DNA of 32,735 nt from Vulcanimicrobiota bacterium. Its GTDB lineage: Bacteria; Vulcanimicrobiota; Xenobia; Xenobiales; JADMJV01. Shown piece by piece: positions 7,849 to 16,147 of this stretch (position 1 is its first letter; every line of letters starts with the position of its first letter). The notes beneath the pieces are model-generated. The model saw only the letters and a list, made by a program, of their open reading frames with translations, searched no databases and was not told the DNA's origin. The stretch is from assembly GCA_022842865.1 (NCBI GenBank), contig JALHOV010000014.1:1-32735 (forward strand), in the 5' to 3' direction. The position numbers and the translations under genes were made by a program.

Positions 7849-8180
7849 TGGATGAGGAAGAGTTCCTTCCCGATCAAGAGGAAGACGATAACGAGCCAGA
7901 GGATCGCAATTTGCTGCTGGACCAACTGAAGGCGCTGGGCTCCAACGCGGGCCCCGCCTCCAGTTTGCTGCGGGCAGGTCACAACTGGCTGCAGGGCAAC
8001 CTGAGCAACTCGGAACTGAAGGCCACAGCCGATGAGTTCGAAGCGGGCCTGGATGAAGATCTGGACGACCCCCTGCTGGTCACTCAGTTGGATCGGCTGG
8101 AGGAGGGCCTGGAAAGCGGCCTGCCGGACCAGGTCCTCTATGCTTTATTGGGCCTGGGCTCGCAAGTCAAACCGCTTTAA
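7848..8180 (+). CDS. Small acidic protein, function unknown
   Basis: A 110-residue, strongly acidic protein (N-terminus MDEEEFLPDQEEDDNEPED) with short Leu-rich helices and a hydrophobic C-terminus (LYALLGLG). I recognise no family. It overlaps the preceding CHAP-like gene by one base, so it is almost certainly translated with it. It could be a partner, chaperone or inhibitor of that protein, which fits its charge, but this is inference. Its stop overlaps the stop of the convergent histidine kinase gene by four bases. Confidence 0.7.
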   Translation: MDEEEFLPDQEEDDNEPEDRNLLLDQLKALGSNAGPASSLLRAGHNWLQGNLSNSELKATADEFEAGLDEDLDDPLLVTQLDRLEEGLESGLPDQVLYALLGLGSQVKPL

Positions 8181-9961
8181 GGGCGTAGCTCGCGGGCAAA
8201 ACGCGCCAGTGCTTTGAGCAGTCGATTCTCCAAAATGGGTTTGCTGATGTAATCATCCATACCGGAGGCCAGGCAGCGTTCCCGATCTTCGGGGAAAGCA
8301 TTGGCTGTAAGTGCCACAATCCAGGGCCGCACGGGCAGCTCTTCTCGGCGCAGTCGCCTGGTCGACTCCAGCCCGTCCATGACCGGCATCTGCAGATCCA
8401 TGAACAACAGGTCCACCGGGTTGTCCCGGCAGTATTCCAGGGCCTGCAAACCATTGGTTACGCAGTGACTACTATAGCCAAGCCGTTTGAGCAGGGCCGC
8501 CGCCACTTTCTGGTTGACCGGATTGTCCTCTGCAATGAGCACCCGCGTATCCTTAGGTGGCAGAACCGCTTCGCTGGTGCTGACTTCGCCGGAACGATCG
8601 GGCGCCTTGGTGCGCACAACCGGAAGGCGCAAACAAAAGATACTGCCCTTGGGGTGAATCGGCGCCGTCCAGTCGGTGGGAGCGTTGGAACTGAGCAGGC
8701 CCCGACTGGCCACCCAGCAACTGCCTCCCATCAATTCGGCCAGTTGCGCGCAGATGGCCAGTCCCAGCCCGGTGCCGCGATACTCCCGAGTGCTGGAAGC
8801 GTCCGCCTGCACAAAGGGGTCAAAGATGGCCGTCAATTGGTGCGCCTGCACCCCAATACCGGTGTCCGAAACGCACACTTCCAGACTGGTTTTGTCACCG
8901 TCTTCGAGCAGCTGGCAGCTGAGCTGAATCGTTCCCTCGGAAGTGAACTTGATGGCGTTGCTGAGCAGGTTGCTGATGATCTGGCGAAAGCGCGTCCGAT
9001 CGCCGCGAATCCAGTAATTTTGGCCCACTCCCTGAAAGCTGTAGGTCAGGTCCAGCTCCCGTTGCCGGGCCAGCGGTTGGAACAGGGTGACCACGGCCTT
9101 CAAGCAGTCCACCAGGTCAAAGGGCGTGGACTCGATTTGGAACTGACCCGATTCGATTTTGGAAAGATCAAGCACGTCGCTAATGATCTCGAGCAAAGAT
9201 TCGCAGCTCTCGCGCAGGCCCGATACCCACTCCTTCTGCTGTTCCGAAAGGGGAGTGTCGAGTAGCAGCGTGGACATTCCGAAAATGGCATTCATGGGTG
9301 TGCGAATTTCGTGACTCATGGTGGCCAGAAAGCGACTTTTGGCCCGGCTGGCGTCCTCCAAGGCGGTCGAGCGTTGTTGAGAAAGCAGTCGAAAGCGGAT
9401 GATGCCCAATTGGCGGCGCGACAGGCTGCGGGCCGTGAGAACCAGGAAGACCAGGTAAATGAGCAAGGCGGGGCCGGTGCCGTGAAAGCTTCTGCCTTCG
9501 GCCAGCATGACCAGGCAGGGAGTGGTCATGATCAGGCCCGCGTAGGCCAGATAAAGCCTTGTGTCACCGGCCAGCGAGATGAGGGCGCCAGTGGCCAGCC
9601 CTCCGGACATCAGTGCCGCCAACTGAGCCGGCGCCTCGCTGCCGTAGTAGTGCACCGCCATTGCTGAGTAAGCGCACCAGGACAGGGCCTGGGCCAGGGT
9701 GAGCAGCGCGAACCCCCGCGGCCAGTGGTTGGGCATCTGACGCGAGGACAGAACGCGCCAGGTCCAGGCGATGCGGCCCATTCCCAGCAACAAGGAGACG
9801 AGTATGAGACCGATCACCAGGGAGCGATGCTCGGCGAAGACGGGACCGCTGAGCGAGGCAACCAGAATGCAGACGGGATAGGCAAGCGAAGCGGGCACAA
9901 CAGTGTCCGCCATTTCCAGCCAGGCTTCGCGGCGAGCCTCTGCCCAGACGCGCATGCCCAT
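8177..9961 (-). CDS. Hybrid sensor histidine kinase with receiver domain
   Basis: A 594-residue membrane hybrid kinase. Residues about 25-180 hold roughly five to six hydrophobic segments with no large periplasmic domain. The HisKA dimer follows, with phosphoacceptor His217 in FLATMSHEIRTPMN. The ATPase domain has N331 in NLLSNAIKF, DTGIG at 366 and GTGLGLAI near 396. A receiver domain lies at about 472-590, with acidic pocket E478/D479, phospho-Asp522 in MDLQMPVMDG and the KP lysine near 574. All key residues are present. The GGAGGAGGG-like ribosome site before ATG 9961 is strong. No output response regulator is adjacent, so a phosphotransfer partner must be elsewhere. It is divergent from the thioesterase operon. 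Confidence 0.95.
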   Translation of the reverse strand: MGMRVWAEARREAWLEMADTVVPASLAYPVCILVASLSGPVFAEHRSLVIGLILVSLLLGMGRIAWTWRVLSSRQMPNHWPRGFALLTLAQALSWCAYSAMAVHYYGSEAPAQLAALMSGGLATGALISLAGDTRLYLAYAGLIMTTPCLVMLAEGRSFHGTGPALLIYLVFLVLTARSLSRRQLGIIRFRLLSQQRSTALEDASRAKSRFLATMSHEIRTPMNAIFGMSTLLLDTPLSEQQKEWVSGLRESCESLLEIISDVLDLSKIESGQFQIESTPFDLVDCLKAVVTLFQPLARQRELDLTYSFQGVGQNYWIRGDRTRFRQIISNLLSNAIKFTSEGTIQLSCQLLEDGDKTSLEVCVSDTGIGVQAHQLTAIFDPFVQADASSTREYRGTGLGLAICAQLAELMGGSCWVASRGLLSSNAPTDWTAPIHPKGSIFCLRLPVVRTKAPDRSGEVSTSEAVLPPKDTRVLIAEDNPVNQKVAAALLKRLGYSSHCVTNGLQALEYCRDNPVDLLFMDLQMPVMDGLESTRRLRREELPVRPWIVALTANAFPEDRERCLASGMDDYISKPILENRLLKALARFARELRP

Positions 9962-10047
9962 CGGTTCCCTCCTCCGCTCTTCACCTTCGGGGTTCGGCTG
10001 TCAGGTCAAAGGGATCCTGCACAGTTGCCCCAAGTGGATCGGTTGCT

Positions 10048-10518
10048 ATGAATCTTTGGTTTCGACTTCTTTACCAATTAATGCTGGCGCCCTGGCGCAC
10101 TCGCCTGCGGGTGCTGGATTCGGCCAGTCTAATCATGCGCTGTTGGCCCACCGACCTGGACCTGAACCTGCACATGAACAATGGTCGCTATTTAACCCTC
10201 ATGGACCTGGGCCGACTCGACCTGGTGGCGCGCACCGGTTTATTAAAAACGATGCTCAAGCGGCGCTGGCGGCCGGTCCTTGGAACGGCCCAGATCCGCT
10301 TTTTGAAACCGATTGGACCAGGCCAGCTTTTCCGGCTGGAAACGCGCGTGCTGGACTGGGAAGGCAAGTGGTTCAATATGCAGCAGCGCTTTTATGTAGG
10401 GAAAGTTTTGGCCGCCGAGGCCACGGTGAAAGCACTCTTCCTGGGTCCGGCCGGGTCGGTGCCGGCAGAAGAAGTGCTGCAGGCACTGAAGGGCCTGCAA
10501 GCGAACCCGCCTTGGTGA
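10048..10518 (+). CDS. Hotdog-fold acyl-CoA thioesterase (THEM6/YbgC-like)
   Basis: A 156-residue hotdog-fold protein. The block DLDLNLHMNNGRYLTLMDLGRLD matches the catalytic helix region of 4-hydroxybenzoyl-CoA thioesterase relatives, in which an Asp/Asn and the following helix activate water at an acyl-CoA thioester. The conserved GTAQIRFLKPIGPGQ strand follows. Related proteins hydrolyse fatty acyl or aromatic acyl-CoAs; the substrate here is unknown. An N-terminal amphipathic stretch (LWFRLLYQLMLAPWRTRL) resembles the membrane-proximal start of THEM6-type proteins. It is the first gene of a four-gene operon; its TGA overlaps the GTG of ygfZ (GTGA). The ribosome site is weak. Confidence 0.85.
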   Translation: MNLWFRLLYQLMLAPWRTRLRVLDSASLIMRCWPTDLDLNLHMNNGRYLTLMDLGRLDLVARTGLLKTMLKRRWRPVLGTAQIRFLKPIGPGQLFRLETRVLDWEGKWFNMQQRFYVGKVLAAEATVKALFLGPAGSVPAEEVLQALKGLQANPPW

Positions 10519-11396
10519 ATATTCAAGGCGTCATTCCCGCGCCGCCCTTCGCTCTGCTGGAGTTTAGCGGGGTCGAGCGCAACGACTTTCTACAGCGACT
10601 GCTGAGCAACGAAATGCTGCTCAAGCCAGGCCAGGCGACGGCGGCCTATTATCTGAACGTGCAGGGACGTCCGCTGGCCCAGTTCTGGGCTTTTCAGTGG
10701 TATGAGAGCACCTGGCTGGTGTGCCCCAAAGACCAGGCCGAATCGGCCCTGGGCGAGCTGGACAAGATGCATTTTGGGGAAAAGTTGCGCATGCACGATC
10801 GCACCCGTGACTGGCAGTCGACCTTGCTGGTTGGCTCCGCTCGCGACCAGTGGCTGAGCCAGCGACTGGGACAGGACCCACCGGCCGGCCCGTGGGCTTT
10901 TCAGCAGGAGGCCGACTGGCTGCTGTGCCGCTTTCCCTTTCTGGCCTCGGGCAGCGACCTGGTATGGAGCAAGAGGCCGCTTTTCGACGATCTGCGCGAC
11001 CTGAGTTCCCACTGGGAATTGGAACGCATTCAGGCGGCGCGAGCCTGGCCCTCGGACTGGGGCGAGAAAACCATGCTGCTGGAAGTGGCCGATGAGACCG
11101 ATTATCTGGATGGCAAGGGCTGTTATCCCGGACAAGAAGTGGTGGCTCGCACCCTGCATCGTGGCCACATTAACCGTCACCTTAAAATCGTGACCGGCCC
11201 CGGTGCATTGCCTTCCGCTGGCACCAAACTGAAAGCCGAAGACAAGGACGTCGGCTGGATTTCCAGCCTGGCCCCGGACGGCGAAGGGTTTACGGCTCTG
11301 GCCTTTTTGCGCCGAGAATTTTGGGAGCCGGGCACTCAGCTTCAGCGAGAAGACGGAGGAACCGTGACGGTGCAGGCCGCGCGGCGAGAGGAATAG
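10515..11396 (+). CDS. ygfZ: YgfZ/GcvT-like folate-binding protein
   Basis: A 293-residue YgfZ (COG0354) protein, a tetrahydrofolate-binding factor that supports repair or assembly of certain iron-sulfur enzymes. The family signature [12 protein letters not shown] is at about residues 201-212, with the conserved Cys at 203; the N-terminal FLQRLLSNE element is also typical. The start is GTG 10515, inside the GTGA overlap with the thioesterase. The frame is open further upstream, but that extension runs antiparallel and parallel to other genes and is not coding. The next gene, thyA, starts two bases after its stop. A folate-binding protein directly beside thyA and folA makes functional sense. 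Confidence 0.92.
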   Translation: MNIQGVIPAPPFALLEFSGVERNDFLQRLLSNEMLLKPGQATAAYYLNVQGRPLAQFWAFQWYESTWLVCPKDQAESALGELDKMHFGEKLRMHDRTRDWQSTLLVGSARDQWLSQRLGQDPPAGPWAFQQEADWLLCRFPFLASGSDLVWSKRPLFDDLRDLSSHWELERIQAARAWPSDWGEKTMLLEVADETDYLDGKGCYPGQEVVARTLHRGHINRHLKIVTGPGALPSAGTKLKAEDKDVGWISSLAPDGEGFTALAFLRREFWEPGTQLQREDGGTVTVQAARREE

Positions 11397-11397
11397 C

Positions 11398-12192
11398 GTG
11401 CACGAGTATCTGAGAGTGCTGCGCGAAGTGCGTGAAAGAGGCGTCCTGAAGGAAGACCGCACCGGTACCGGGACGCTCAGCCTGTTTGGTGCCCAGATGC
11501 GCTTTGATCTCACCGCCGGCTTCCCGGCCGTTACCACCAAAAAGCTGCACATGAAGTCGATTCTCTATGAGCTGCTCTGGTTTTTGCGCGGAGACACCAA
11601 TGTGAGCTGGCTGCAGCAGCACGGGGTCAGCATCTGGGACGAGTGGGCCGATAGCCAGGGCAATCTGGGGCGCGTTTACGGAGTTCAGTGGCGTTCCTGG
11701 CGTCGACCGGACGGGGGAACTGTCGACCAGATCCGTCAGGTGGTCGAGGGACTGCAGACCAATCCGGATTCCCGCCGCCACATTGTGAGCGCCTGGAACC
11801 CCGGCGAGCTGGAAGAGATGGCGCTGCCTCCCTGCCATGCCTTCTTTCAGTTTTACGTCGCCCAGGGCCGACTTTCGTGCCAACTCTACCAGCGCAGCGC
11901 CGACATGTTTCTGGGCGTGCCCTTTAACATCGCCTCCTACGCGGCCCTGACCATGATGATTGCCCAGGTGTGCGGTCTGCAGTTGGGGGACTTCGTGCAC
12001 ACCCTGGGAGATGCGCATATTTACAGCAATCACCTGGAGCAGGTCGATCTGCAGCTGAGCCGCACGCCCAACCCGCTACCTACAATGCGTTTGAATCCGG
12101 AGCGCAAGCGGCTGGAGGACTTCGTTTACGAGGATTTCGAGTTGGTAAACTACCAACACCACCCGGCCATCAAAGCCCCGGTGGCGGTCTAG
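11398..12192 (+). CDS. thyA: Thymidylate synthase
   Basis: Classical ThyA, which methylates dUMP to dTMP using methylene-tetrahydrofolate and yields dihydrofolate. It has 264 residues, the same length as the E. coli enzyme. The catalytic Cys146 sits in [11 protein letters not shown]; the [11 protein letters not shown] phosphate loop, the [15 protein letters not shown] dUMP site and the [10 protein letters not shown] block are intact. The start is GTG, one base after the ygfZ stop region. The stop overlaps the GTG start of folA by one base, so dihydrofolate produced here is handed to a co-translated reductase. Confidence 0.98.
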   Translation: MHEYLRVLREVRERGVLKEDRTGTGTLSLFGAQMRFDLTAGFPAVTTKKLHMKSILYELLWFLRGDTNVSWLQQHGVSIWDEWADSQGNLGRVYGVQWRSWRRPDGGTVDQIRQVVEGLQTNPDSRRHIVSAWNPGELEEMALPPCHAFFQFYVAQGRLSCQLYQRSADMFLGVPFNIASYAALTMMIAQVCGLQLGDFVHTLGDAHIYSNHLEQVDLQLSRTPNPLPTMRLNPERKRLEDFVYEDFELVNYQHHPAIKAPVAV

Positions 12193-12668
12193 TGCTGATC
12201 ACGATCGCGGCCCTGAGCCGCAACCGCGTCATCGGCGATCAGGGCCAGATCCCTTGGAATCTACCCGGGGACATGCGCCATTTTCGGGAAAGCACTTCGG
12301 GGGGCGTGATCGTGATGGGACGGGCGACTTTTGAGTCGATCGGCCGCCCGCTGCCGGGCCGCGAAAACTGGGTTCTCACTCGCGGCAGCGCGCAGTTTCC
12401 CGAGGGCGTCCGCGTGTTTGGCTCGGTAGAGGAAGTGTTGGCGGCGATACCTGAGAAAAAGCCGGTCTGGATCATCGGGGGCGAGCAAATCTACCGCGCC
12501 TTCCTGCCCCACTGCCAAAAGCAGTCGCTCACTTACATCGACGCCGAAATTGACGGCGACACCCTCTACCCCGACTTTCCCGAGGCCGACTGGGAACTGA
12601 GCGAAACCCAACCCGGCCCAAGCGGCGAAGAATACGATTACGAATTCCGGGTCTACGTCCGCCGGTAA
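12192..12668 (+). CDS. folA: Dihydrofolate reductase
   Basis: A 158-residue DHFR that reduces dihydrofolate to tetrahydrofolate with NADPH. The substrate-binding Asp27 is in WNLPGDMRHFR, with the preceding VIGDQGQIPW loop (Met20 loop equivalent), the VIVMGRATFESIGRPLPGR NADPH segment and WIIGGEQIYR. The start is GTG 12192, overlapping the last base of thyA. It is the last gene of the operon; the next gene is convergent, 16 bases away, with no obvious hairpin between them. Confidence 0.96.
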   Translation: MLITIAALSRNRVIGDQGQIPWNLPGDMRHFRESTSGGVIVMGRATFESIGRPLPGRENWVLTRGSAQFPEGVRVFGSVEEVLAAIPEKKPVWIIGGEQIYRAFLPHCQKQSLTYIDAEIDGDTLYPDFPEADWELSETQPGPSGEEYDYEFRVYVRR

Positions 12669-12684
12669 CCCTGAAGGGCGGCCT

Positions 12685-13113
12685 CTAACTGCGGGTGTGG
12701 CGCTCCAGGTATTCCGAAAGAAGCTTCTTTAGCTCGGCGCGGTTCGCCACCTCAGGACATTTCTGGAGAGCTTTTTCCAGGGGCCATTGCTCCACTCGGG
12801 CGACGTGTTGCAAGATCATCAGGGCGGCCCGTTCGCCGCCGGCAGACAAGACAACCACCGGGGATTGGCCGCGCAAGAACTCGCGGCGCAGCATATCCAT
12901 GTCCTGTTCGGACCAGCTCTTGGCAGTGACCGGAATGGAGACGCGGGTGATGCCTTTGTCCTTCAGGTTCTCGGGCAACTTCTCGATTTCGTTGACCTTA
13001 CGCAGGTCGACCACCAGCTTGCTCTCGGGGGTTTCTTGCTGGGCAGCCTCGTCCAGCCATTTGCTGTCGCAGGCCAGTATTTCCAGGCCGCGGCATTCCA
13101 GTTTCAATCGCAC
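12685..13113 (-). CDS. DUF442-like phosphatase-fold protein with Ser in place of the catalytic Cys
   Basis: A 142-residue protein whose layout follows the beta-lactamase-hydrolase-like / dual-specificity phosphatase family (DUF442): KLVVDLRKVNEIEKLP, then GITRVSIPV, then a helix (SEQDMDMLRREF) and the P-loop strand PVVVLSAGGERAALM. In active members the P-loop reads HCxxGxR; here it is LSAGGER, with Ser90 where the nucleophilic Cys should be, while the Gly and Arg95 remain. It may therefore bind phosphate without hydrolysing it. The start GTG 13113 is one base after the TGA of the TPR-like gene, so a longer upstream reading is not needed. It is the last gene of the five-gene operon beginning at 19760. 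The family call is by eye. Confidence 0.75.
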   Translation of the reverse strand: MRLKLECRGLEILACDSKWLDEAAQQETPESKLVVDLRKVNEIEKLPENLKDKGITRVSIPVTAKSWSEQDMDMLRREFLRGQSPVVVLSAGGERAALMILQHVARVEQWPLEKALQKCPEVANRAELKKLLSEYLERHTRS

Positions 13114-13114
13114 T

Positions 13115-15118
13115 TCAGGGCTCCCTCGGGGTATCGTTGGGGTTGGTTGAACCCGGAAAGAACATCTCCTGCATCTTTTTGCTCTGCACGGTGCCCGTGA
13201 CCACGCCGTCCAGGCTGCCGATGTCTTCCTGAGAAAGGTCGATCTTGACCGCGAAGAACCGCTCATGCAGAGCGGCGCACAACTGGGCGGCGGGAGTTAC
13301 CTTCTTTTCTGGCTTGCCTACTTCGGCCACCCGCAACACGCTGTTGTCCGGCCCCAACAGGCTGGCCTGGGTGGCCGTGACATTGATCTTAAATCCGCCC
13401 TCTTGCTCGCTAAAACGGGGCGAATGCCGGCACATGCCTACCACCTCGTTGGCCACCGCTGAGCCGTCGCTAGCGTAACTGACCGGCAGCTCGATCTCCA
13501 GGCTGCGCATCAGTCCCGGACCATCTTCCATCACGTGCTGCAGCAACGGCAGGGCCTTGGCCAGGTCGCCGCGGTTCATGTAAATCTTGGCGGCCCGGGC
13601 CTGCACGCGCACGGCCAGCAGGCGCTCAGAAGCGGGCAGTTCCTTAAGCACCTGGTCCATGCTGGCCAGCGCTTCGTCGGTGCGCCCCGCGCGCGCCATG
13701 GCTTCAAAGCGTATGGCGTTCAGGTAGGGGCGCTCCAGCTCCAGGGTCTCGAAATTTTTGGCCTCCAGCTGATCCAAAGCCGCCAGCGTCGTGCCCGGAC
13801 CGAGCAGCGTGGGCAGTTCCATGCGGGCGTAGTTGGGAATGAGCACCGTGCCGGGAGCATAGGTATAGCGCAGACAGCTCAAAATGCGTCCGTGAGAGAC
13901 GATGATGGAAGCGGCCTGTTGTCCCTTGACGTAGGCCTGCCAGGCCAGGTCGCGCTGCTTCCAGAGCAGCTGCCACCATTTCAGCCCTTTGGTCCAACAC
14001 ATTTCCTCGCGCATGGAGTTGCGGCGCGCGTTGGCCGCTTCGCGGAAGATGATCATGTTGGCGGCTTCCCACTGATCGCGCTGCACCGAATCGCCGCCCT
14101 TGCGGTCGGGGCGATCGACAAAAGCGTTGGCCAGTTCATAGGCGCGCTCGGTCATGCCCAACTGCAGCATCAGTTCGCAGGCCAGCTGCTGATTGGCCGC
14201 CCAGGTCTGCTGGGCAAGATAGGCTTCCGAATCGTGGGTCCACTGGTTGCACTTTTTGAGAGCCGAAGCGGCCTCGGCGTAACGGGCCTGACCCAAATAG
14301 AGAGTGGCCAGATCCCACCAGGGATTGGAAAAGGACTTGGGGTCGAAATAGTCGGTAGATTCCAGAAACAGCTTTTCGGCCTGGTCAAACTGCAGCAGGC
14401 ATGCAGAGGCCTCGCCGGCATTGCGCAAATAGACCACGCTTTGCTTCCAGCCGCGGCGGCGCACCTGTGCCAACAACTCCTGGAAGGCCTCGCTTCCCTT
14501 GGCCAGGTGGTCGGTCTCCATTTCCAGCGCTCCCAGCGAGTTCAAGGCCTGCACGACCGTCGCCTCGTCAAAGGGAGCTTCTTCCAGGGCCTCTTTCAGC
14601 TTCTCACGTGCTTCGGCCTCGCGGCCCAGCTTCATCAGTGGCCAGCTGTAGAAAGTCTTGATCAGAGGCAGATGAGCGCCGTAACGGTTAAAAAGCAGGC
14701 TGTCCAGCTGGTCCCAGTTTTTGATTTGCTCTTCGTACTGATCCATCTCGCCAGAAACCTGGCCCTGTTCCAGCAAAGCCTTCTGTAGCCAACCCCAGGG
14801 AGCGGTCGACCCGGGCGGGTTACCGTATTGCTTGGTAAATTTCTGGATGCATTGGTCCAAATACCAGTGAGCTCGCGGCAGATCTCCCTCACCGCTGTGC
14901 AAAACCGCGCCCATGAAAAAATAGGTGGAGACTTTGTCCTTGGTTTTGGGGTCTTCCAGCATTTTTTGGGCCACCTCACGCAGAGCCACCCACTTGCCCT
15001 CTTCAATATTGCTGAGCGCCAACTGCTCGTCGATGGTCAGCGGGCCCAGATCCTGAGCCACCGCCGCCACTCCCAAAAGCAGGGTGAGTCCGATGGCAGC
15101 CAGAACACGGCGCATCAT
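13115..15118 (-). CDS. Exported TPR-like repeat protein
   Basis: A 667-residue protein with a clear signal peptide (MMRRVLAAIGLTLLLGVAAVAQD, cleavage probably after AVA). From about 30 to 560 it is built of helical pairs typical of tetratricopeptide repeats, for example GRTDEALASMDQVLKELPAS and RGDLAKALPLLQHV. The last 120 residues look like a separate mixed domain with two Cys (VVGMCRHSP and AQLCAALHE). TPR proteins serve as scaffolds, so it may organise partners outside the cytoplasmic membrane. The start ATG 15118 overlaps the TGA of the MoxR gene (ATGA); an ATG at 15163 lies inside moxR and would hide the signal peptide. I recognise no specific family for the C-terminus. Confidence 0.88.
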   Translation of the reverse strand: MMRRVLAAIGLTLLLGVAAVAQDLGPLTIDEQLALSNIEEGKWVALREVAQKMLEDPKTKDKVSTYFFMGAVLHSGEGDLPRAHWYLDQCIQKFTKQYGNPPGSTAPWGWLQKALLEQGQVSGEMDQYEEQIKNWDQLDSLLFNRYGAHLPLIKTFYSWPLMKLGREAEAREKLKEALEEAPFDEATVVQALNSLGALEMETDHLAKGSEAFQELLAQVRRRGWKQSVVYLRNAGEASACLLQFDQAEKLFLESTDYFDPKSFSNPWWDLATLYLGQARYAEAASALKKCNQWTHDSEAYLAQQTWAANQQLACELMLQLGMTERAYELANAFVDRPDRKGGDSVQRDQWEAANMIIFREAANARRNSMREEMCWTKGLKWWQLLWKQRDLAWQAYVKGQQAASIIVSHGRILSCLRYTYAPGTVLIPNYARMELPTLLGPGTTLAALDQLEAKNFETLELERPYLNAIRFEAMARAGRTDEALASMDQVLKELPASERLLAVRVQARAAKIYMNRGDLAKALPLLQHVMEDGPGLMRSLEIELPVSYASDGSAVANEVVGMCRHSPRFSEQEGGFKINVTATQASLLGPDNSVLRVAEVGKPEKKVTPAAQLCAALHERFFAVKIDLSQEDIGSLDGVVTGTVQSKKMQEMFFPGSTNPNDTPREP

Positions 15119-16125
15119 TTCATGGTGGACCTGGCCAACGTTTCCATCGGTCCTTTCAGGCAACGTTTCACCACTTCGTTCACGTCCTCCACACCGGGGG
15201 CCAGCTCGAGGCGATGGCTGAAAACGTGGGGAGCCAGCGTATTCACGTCCTCGGGGATGACGAAATCACGTCCTTTCATAAAGGCCAGTACCTGCAAGGC
15301 GGGCAGCAGCAGCACCAGACTGCGGGTGGAAACGCCCTGAGCCACCTCGGCCGATTTGCGCAGCGCGGTGGCCACTTCCACCAGCGAATCGCTGAGACGC
15401 GGATCGATGTAGACGTGCTCGTCGATAATGCGGCGCGCCTCGACCAGGGAGTCGCGGGTCACACGCGGGGAGTTTACCGGGGCGGCCGAGCGACGGTCAC
15501 GGTAGGAGCGCAACACGTCCCGTTCGGCGCTCTGCTCGATGTAGTCCATGCGAATCTTGAAGAGAAAGCGGTCCAACTGGGCCACCGGCAGCGGATAGGT
15601 GCCCACCTGGTCGCGTGGATTCTGGGTGGCGATGACGAAAAAGAGGTCGTCCAGGCGATAAGTGTGGTTGTCCACCGTGACCTGTTTTTCCGCCATGGCT
15701 TCCAGCAGAGCCGACTGCACTTTGGGGGAGGTTCGATTGATTTCATCGGCCAGAAGCACGTGAGTAAAGATGGGCCCGGGCCGAAAGTGAAACTGCTGGC
15801 TTTCCGGATCAAACACCGAGACGCCGGTTACGTCCGAGGGCAACAGGTCGGGGGTGAACTGCACGCGGCGAAAGGGCTCGATGTGTTCCGCGTTGTTTTT
15901 GTCCTCGATCGACTCGCCTAAAGCCTTGGCCAGGGTGGTTTTACCGGATCCGGGGTGGTCTTCCAGCAAAACGTGACCGTCCGCCAGCAGTGCAATCAGG
16001 ATCAGATCGATGACCTCGTCGCGACCGCGCACGGCAAAGGTTAAACGGGTCTTCAATTGCTGCACCACCGTCTTGGCATGGAGCAATAGCTCCTGACGGG
16101 CGCTGGCGGATATGGCTGAACTCAC
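15115..16125 (-). CDS. MoxR-family AAA+ ATPase
   Basis: A 336-residue MoxR-type AAA+ ATPase. Walker A is EDHPGSGKTTLAKALG (Lys62), Walker B is VLLADEINR (Asp127-Glu128), followed by SPKVQSALLEAMAE and sensor 1 in FVIATQNPRDQVGTYPLPVAQLDRF. The usual EGVPGLGKT of the family is changed to EDHPGSGKT, but the ATP-binding residues are kept. MoxR ATPases act as chaperones that assemble or activate partners, commonly encoded next to DUF58 and transglutaminase genes, as here. It starts 22 bases after the transglutaminase stop and is coupled by ATGA to the TPR-like gene. Confidence 0.95.
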   Translation of the reverse strand: MSSAISASARQELLLHAKTVVQQLKTRLTFAVRGRDEVIDLILIALLADGHVLLEDHPGSGKTTLAKALGESIEDKNNAEHIEPFRRVQFTPDLLPSDVTGVSVFDPESQQFHFRPGPIFTHVLLADEINRTSPKVQSALLEAMAEKQVTVDNHTYRLDDLFFVIATQNPRDQVGTYPLPVAQLDRFLFKIRMDYIEQSAERDVLRSYRDRRSAAPVNSPRVTRDSLVEARRIIDEHVYIDPRLSDSLVEVATALRKSAEVAQGVSTRSLVLLLPALQVLAFMKGRDFVIPEDVNTLAPHVFSHRLELAPGVEDVNEVVKRCLKGPMETLARSTMK

Positions 16126-16147
16126 GGGTTAAATCCTTCCTGATGCC

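Noticed and set aside
9903-10514. N-terminal extension of the YgfZ frame by about 200 codons
   Set aside because: It overlaps the thioesterase gene and the upstream kinase; the GTGA overlap at 10515 gives the natural start.
12685-13266. Longer 193-residue version of the DUF442-like protein
   Set aside because: The extra 51 residues are Arg/Ser-rich and overlap the end of the TPR-like gene; GTG 13113 follows that gene's stop directly.
13535-14788. 417-residue open frame on the plus strand
   Set aside because: It is antisense to the TPR-like gene, which has a signal peptide and overlapping operon neighbours.
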